This document shows positions 6,025 through 7,873 of a stretch of DNA of 7,873 bases, one piece after another. The stretch covers positions 1 to 7,873 of the forward strand of contig JAFCEI010000030.1 in assembly GCA_017609245.1 (NCBI GenBank). Reading direction: 5' to 3'. Position 1 is the first letter of the stretch. Each line of letters opens with the position of its first letter. Under the pieces are notes generated by a model that made no database searches, had not been told where the DNA came from, and was given only the letters and a program-made list of their open reading frames with translations. The position numbers and the translations under genes are program-made. This DNA comes from Candidatus Woesearchaeota archaeon (GTDB lineage: Archaea > Nanobdellota > Nanobdellia > Woesearchaeales > JAFCFN01).

Positions 6025-6683
6025 CTTTTGAGTATTTTTGTAAATTCCTTGACTGTAAAATCAGGGAAAAATAGATTAGGAAACATCAACTCTGAATAAG
6101 CAGAATCCCACAAGAGAAATGACCCCAATTTTTTATCTTTTCCAGTCGCTATTATCAGGTCAGGCGGCAAAAAATAAGAAGAATAGATGTTCTCTTTTAT
6201 CATCTGCCTGTTGATCACTTCAGGGTCTATCTTGTCCAGCTTGACCTGTTTCGCGATCAGTTTGCATGCATCAACAATCTCTTCCTGACCCTCATAATTC
6301 AAACAAAAATTCAGGAAAAACTGGTCATATCCTTTTGTCAGGTTTGTAATCTCTTTTACAGGCTCAACAATCCTGCTTGGGAGATCATACCATTTGCCCA
6401 AGATGCTCACCTTGACCTTGTTTTTCTGCAGAATATCATCTCCTGTCAGGTCCTTAAAAAAATCGATCAGAGAATCAACCAAAACAAACAATTGGTCAGG
6501 ATCTTTGAGTTTCAAAGGCATGAGATAAACAGTCATTATCGGTATATTTAGTTTGATCTGCTGGTCGATGATATCTTTAAGATTCTTGAATGTCTTTTTA
6601 TATGCAGCTGACAGTTCTGTCTTGTGCTTGGCAGCCCATGCCTTATTTCCGACTACTGTCAATCCGATATGTTTTGGTTTCAT
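6021..6683 (-). CDS. Catalytically degenerate cis-prenyltransferase (UppS/NgBR-like) homologue
   Basis: The 220-residue protein spans nearly a full cis-prenyltransferase domain, the fold that makes polyprenyl diphosphate carriers for glycan assembly. Family landmarks persist: KHIGLTVVGNKAWA (4-17), CLNYEGQEEIVDACKLIAK (127-145), PPDLIIATG (173-181), FLLWDSAYSELMF (189-201) and FFPDF (205-209). Against E. coli UppS (from memory), the catalytic D26 is V11, R30 is A15, R194 is A179, R200 is K185 and S202 is G187. The FSSENW motif has become LMPLKL (54-59). E213 survives as E198. Loss of the catalytic aspartate and diphosphate-binding arginines argues against independent activity and suggests a partner subunit, like eukaryotic NgBR/Nus1. 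No C-terminal RxG motif is visible. The ATG at 6683 lies about 28 nt from the TATA centre, implying a nearly leaderless mRNA. Confidence 0.85.
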   Translation of the reverse strand: MKPKHIGLTVVGNKAWAAKHKTELSAAYKKTFKNLKDIIDQQIKLNIPIMTVYLMPLKLKDPDQLFVLVDSLIDFFKDLTGDDILQKNKVKVSILGKWYDLPSRIVEPVKEITNLTKGYDQFFLNFCLNYEGQEEIVDACKLIAKQVKLDKIDPEVINRQMIKENIYSSYFLPPDLIIATGKDKKLGSFLLWDSAYSELMFPNLFFPDFTVKEFTKILKR

Positions 6684-6707
6684 AGGACTGTATCTTAGAC
6701 AATAATG

Positions 6708-6715
6708 TTTATAAA
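6708..6715. promoter_or_regulatory. Palindromic TATA box shared by two divergent, nearly leaderless genes
   Basis: TTTATAAA reads the same on both strands. Its centre lies 27.5 nt before the ATG at 6739 on the plus strand and 28.5 nt before the ATG at 6683 on the minus strand. With archaeal initiation about 26 nt from the TATA centre, both mRNAs would begin 1-3 nt before the start codon. The plus-strand flank AATAATG resembles the flank of the promoter at 7602; the minus-strand flank is AGAATC. Confidence 0.7.
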
Positions 6716-6738
6716 GATTCTTGTTCCTTAATACTCAG

Positions 6739-7581
6739 ATGGAGCCATTAATATCAATCATAATTATCGCTGCTTTATTCATAGCAACAATCACTGACCT
6801 AAAGACAAGAGAAGTTCCAAATTGGCTTAGCTATTCTTTGATATTTATCGGACTGGGTGTCAGAGGGATTTATTCACTGGTCTATTCTGATATGACATTT
6901 TTTGTATATGGGGCAGCGGGATTTATAGTGTTCTTATTGCTGGCTTATGCATTGTTCTATACAGGACAGTGGGGAGGAGGAGACAGCAAGCTATTGATGG
7001 GAATGGGAGCTTTGATCGGTCTGGAGTTCAGCAAAGATGCATTTTTGATATCTTTTCTGATTAACATACTGTTGGTCGGAGCGGTTTATGCAATCATATT
7101 CTCAGTCATATTGGCACTGTTGAACCCAAAAAAGATAATCAACTCATTTAAAAAAATATCATCTCAGAGAAACGTATTCATTGCAAGGAGGGGAGTTTTG
7201 CTGTTGGTCTTGTTTTTAGTGATAGTCTCATGGTTCTTTGAACTGAGCATGAGAATAATGCTGCTGTCTCTTGCTGGCTTGACATTTGTCATGTTCTTTA
7301 TCTGGCTGTTTGTCAAGTCTGTTGAGATGTCCTGCATGATCAAGATGGCGCCTGTTTCCAAGCTGACAGAAGGTGACTGGGTTGTGAAAGATGTTATGCA
7401 CAAAGGAAAAAGGGTTGCAGGCCCAAAAGATTTAGGGATCAGCTTAAAACAGATACAGAAACTGAAAAGGCTTAAGATAAAAAAAGTTCTGATCAAACAG
7501 GGAATCCCTTTTGTGCCCAGCTTTTTGATCGGATTTATATTGACTTTGATATATGGGAATCTGTTTTTGCTGCTGATTTGA
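6739..7581 (+). CDS. Archaeal type IV prepilin/prearchaellin peptidase (A24 aspartic protease)
   Basis: This 280-residue integral membrane protease cleaves the class III signal peptides of archaeal pilins, archaellins and related sugar-binding proteins at the cytoplasmic face. Catalytic aspartates are D20 in ITDLKTREVPNW (18-29) and D82 in the GxGD motif, here WGGGDSK (78-84). Hydrophobic segments lie near 3-17, 30-48, 53-73, 101-128, 151-168, 171-193 and 259-280. A C-terminal soluble domain (about 194-256, with KLTEGDWVVKDV) leads to IPFVPSFLIG (256-265), which is typical of archaeal members with an extra C-terminal region. The frame opens at a TTG at 6721, but ATG 6739 fits better: the protein then starts directly with the first helix and the TATA box predicts transcription near 6737. 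No Shine-Dalgarno site is present, as expected for a leaderless mRNA. Whether it serves pili or archaella is unknown. Confidence 0.92.
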   Translation: MEPLISIIIIAALFIATITDLKTREVPNWLSYSLIFIGLGVRGIYSLVYSDMTFFVYGAAGFIVFLLLAYALFYTGQWGGGDSKLLMGMGALIGLEFSKDAFLISFLINILLVGAVYAIIFSVILALLNPKKIINSFKKISSQRNVFIARRGVLLLVLFLVIVSWFFELSMRIMLLSLAGLTFVMFFIWLFVKSVEMSCMIKMAPVSKLTEGDWVVKDVMHKGKRVAGPKDLGISLKQIQKLKRLKIKKVLIKQGIPFVPSFLIGFILTLIYGNLFLLLI

Positions 7582-7589
7582 TTTTTTTT
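7582..7589 (+). terminator. U-tract terminator after the prepilin peptidase gene
   Basis: Eight consecutive T follow the TGA stop almost immediately, with no inverted repeat upstream. This matches intrinsic U-tract termination in archaea and separates the peptidase from the next gene, which has its own promoter. Confidence 0.6.
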
Positions 7590-7601
7590 ATTTGATTAGG
7601 G

Positions 7602-7615
7602 GAAATGTTTATATA
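7602..7615 (+). promoter_or_regulatory. Strong BRE/TATA promoter of the secreted-protein gene
   Basis: GAAATG followed by TTTATATA (7608-7615) is close to the archaeal consensus and is the best TATA box in the window. Initiation is expected near 7638, giving a leader of roughly 60 nt before the ATG at 7700. A weaker AT-rich stretch at 7668-7682 could be a second box, but it overlaps the ribosome-site region. Confidence 0.75.
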
Positions 7616-7640
7616 TAGGGTCTGTATTTTAGTATGTAAA

Positions 7641-7668
7641 AAGAGGCTGATTTGGGGTATTGCTTCTT
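7641..7668 (+). other. Possible stem-loop at the 5' end of the secreted-protein mRNA
   Basis: AAGAGGC (7641-7647) can pair with GCTTCTT (7662-7668) in seven base pairs, one of them G-U, around a 14-nt loop containing GGGG. It would begin within a few bases of the predicted transcription start. Stability is modest, so it may be chance. Confidence 0.3.
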
Positions 7669-7687
7669 ATATTATAATAAAAATTTT

Positions 7688-7693
7688 GAGGTG
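7688..7693 (+). promoter_or_regulatory. Shine-Dalgarno site of the secreted-protein gene
   Basis: GAGGTG, followed by A, matches the 16S rRNA tail complement over seven bases and lies 6 nt before the ATG at 7700. It fixes that start and, with the TATA box at 7608, indicates a leadered, well-translated mRNA, in contrast to the nearly leaderless peptidase gene beside it. Confidence 0.8.
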
Positions 7694-7699
7694 AATAAC

Positions 7700-7873
7700 A
7701 TGAGCAAATCAGCAAAAACTTTAGTATTTTCATTGATTCTATTGGTTGTGGTTTCTTTATTTTCAATGTCTGCCCTAGCGTCAGCTCTGGATGATGATAA
7801 GTTTGAAGACTGCAATTTCTGGTGCAAACTAGTTTATTTGTTTACTGGGAATCTTCCTGATGCAAATGTCCAG
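7700..7873 (+). CDS. N-terminal part of a secreted or surface protein with signal peptide (cut by window edge)
   Basis: Fifty-eight codons are visible and the gene continues past the window. The N-terminus is a textbook Sec signal peptide: basic MSKSAK, a hydrophobic core from TLVFSLILLVVVSLF, and ALASA at 25-29, so cleavage is expected after A29. The mature part starts with acidic LDDDKFED and has two close cysteines, C38 and C42 (CNFWC), which could form a disulphide or bind a ligand, then LFTGNLPD. It is not a class III signal peptide, as there is no charged residue and glycine before the hydrophobic stretch, so the neighbouring prepilin peptidase should not process it. Strong TATA and Shine-Dalgarno signals suggest good expression. 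The family is not recognisable from this fragment. Confidence 0.8.
   Translation, partial: MSKSAKTLVFSLILLVVVSLFSMSALASALDDDKFEDCNFWCKLVYLFTGNLPDANVQ

Noticed and set aside
7164..7496. Minus-strand open frame inside the prepilin peptidase gene
   Set aside because: It lies wholly within a conserved enzyme, with no promoter or ribosome site.
7634..7639. Minimal ATG-TAA start-stop element near the predicted transcript start
   Set aside because: It lies at or just before the predicted start of transcription, so it may not be transcribed, and a six-base element is expected by chance.
1..7873. CRISPR array, tRNA, rRNA, insertion sequence or att site
   Set aside because: No regularly spaced repeats, cloverleaf-like segments, transposase motifs or flanking direct repeats were seen; intergenic gaps are all about 120 bases or less.

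Overview
This is an archaeal chromosome segment. It carries an archaeal exosome (Rrp4, Rrp41, Rrp42), an archaeal 20S proteasome alpha subunit, the SBDS ribosome-maturation factor, RNase P protein Pop5, RNA polymerase subunit K and an archaeal-type prepilin peptidase. Promoters look like archaeal BRE/TATA boxes and U-tracts stand in for hairpin terminators. The AT-rich sequence, tight packing and rearranged but recognisable superoperon would fit a small-genome DPANN lineage (for example Woesearchaeota or Pacearchaeota relatives). That placement is inference only: no rRNA or other clean phylogenetic marker was analysed.

Layout. Positions 1-101 (-) hold the first 33 codons of an unidentified gene that runs out of the window. 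Diverging from it, 155-550 (+) encodes a small four-helix membrane protein that looks like an internal duplication of a two-helix unit. It converges on the end of a seven-gene minus-strand operon (4742 down to 572): pop5, psmA, SBDS, rrp4, rrp41, rrp42, rpoK. This is the conserved archaeal proteasome-exosome superoperon, linking tRNA 5' processing, protein degradation, ribosome maturation, 3'-5' RNA decay and transcription. Here the genes usually found after rrp42 (ribosomal L37Ae, RpoP and others) are replaced by rpoK. Five of its six gene junctions have the same form, stop TAA, one purine, start ATG; the sixth is a 4-nt ATGA overlap.

Upstream on the same strand lies a two-gene unit (6683 to 4852). 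It encodes a cis-prenyltransferase (UppS-family) homologue that has lost most catalytic residues, overlapping by ATGA with an (alpha/alpha)6-barrel glycosidase-like protein. The pair diverges from a type IV prepilin peptidase (6739-7581, +). A single palindromic TATA box, TTTATAAA, sits almost exactly midway between the two start codons, so both mRNAs are predicted to be nearly leaderless. The window ends in the first 58 codons of a secreted protein (7700 on, +) with a strong TATA box, a roughly 60-nt leader containing a possible stem-loop, a good Shine-Dalgarno site and a Sec-type signal peptide.

The most unusual items are the catalytically degenerate prenyltransferase, which is a candidate regulatory or partner subunit of a heteromeric enzyme like eukaryotic NgBR/Nus1, the repeated TAA-R-ATG junction, and the symmetric leaderless divergent promoter. 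There is no CRISPR array, tRNA, rRNA or mobile element, and no gene-free stretch longer than about 120 bases.
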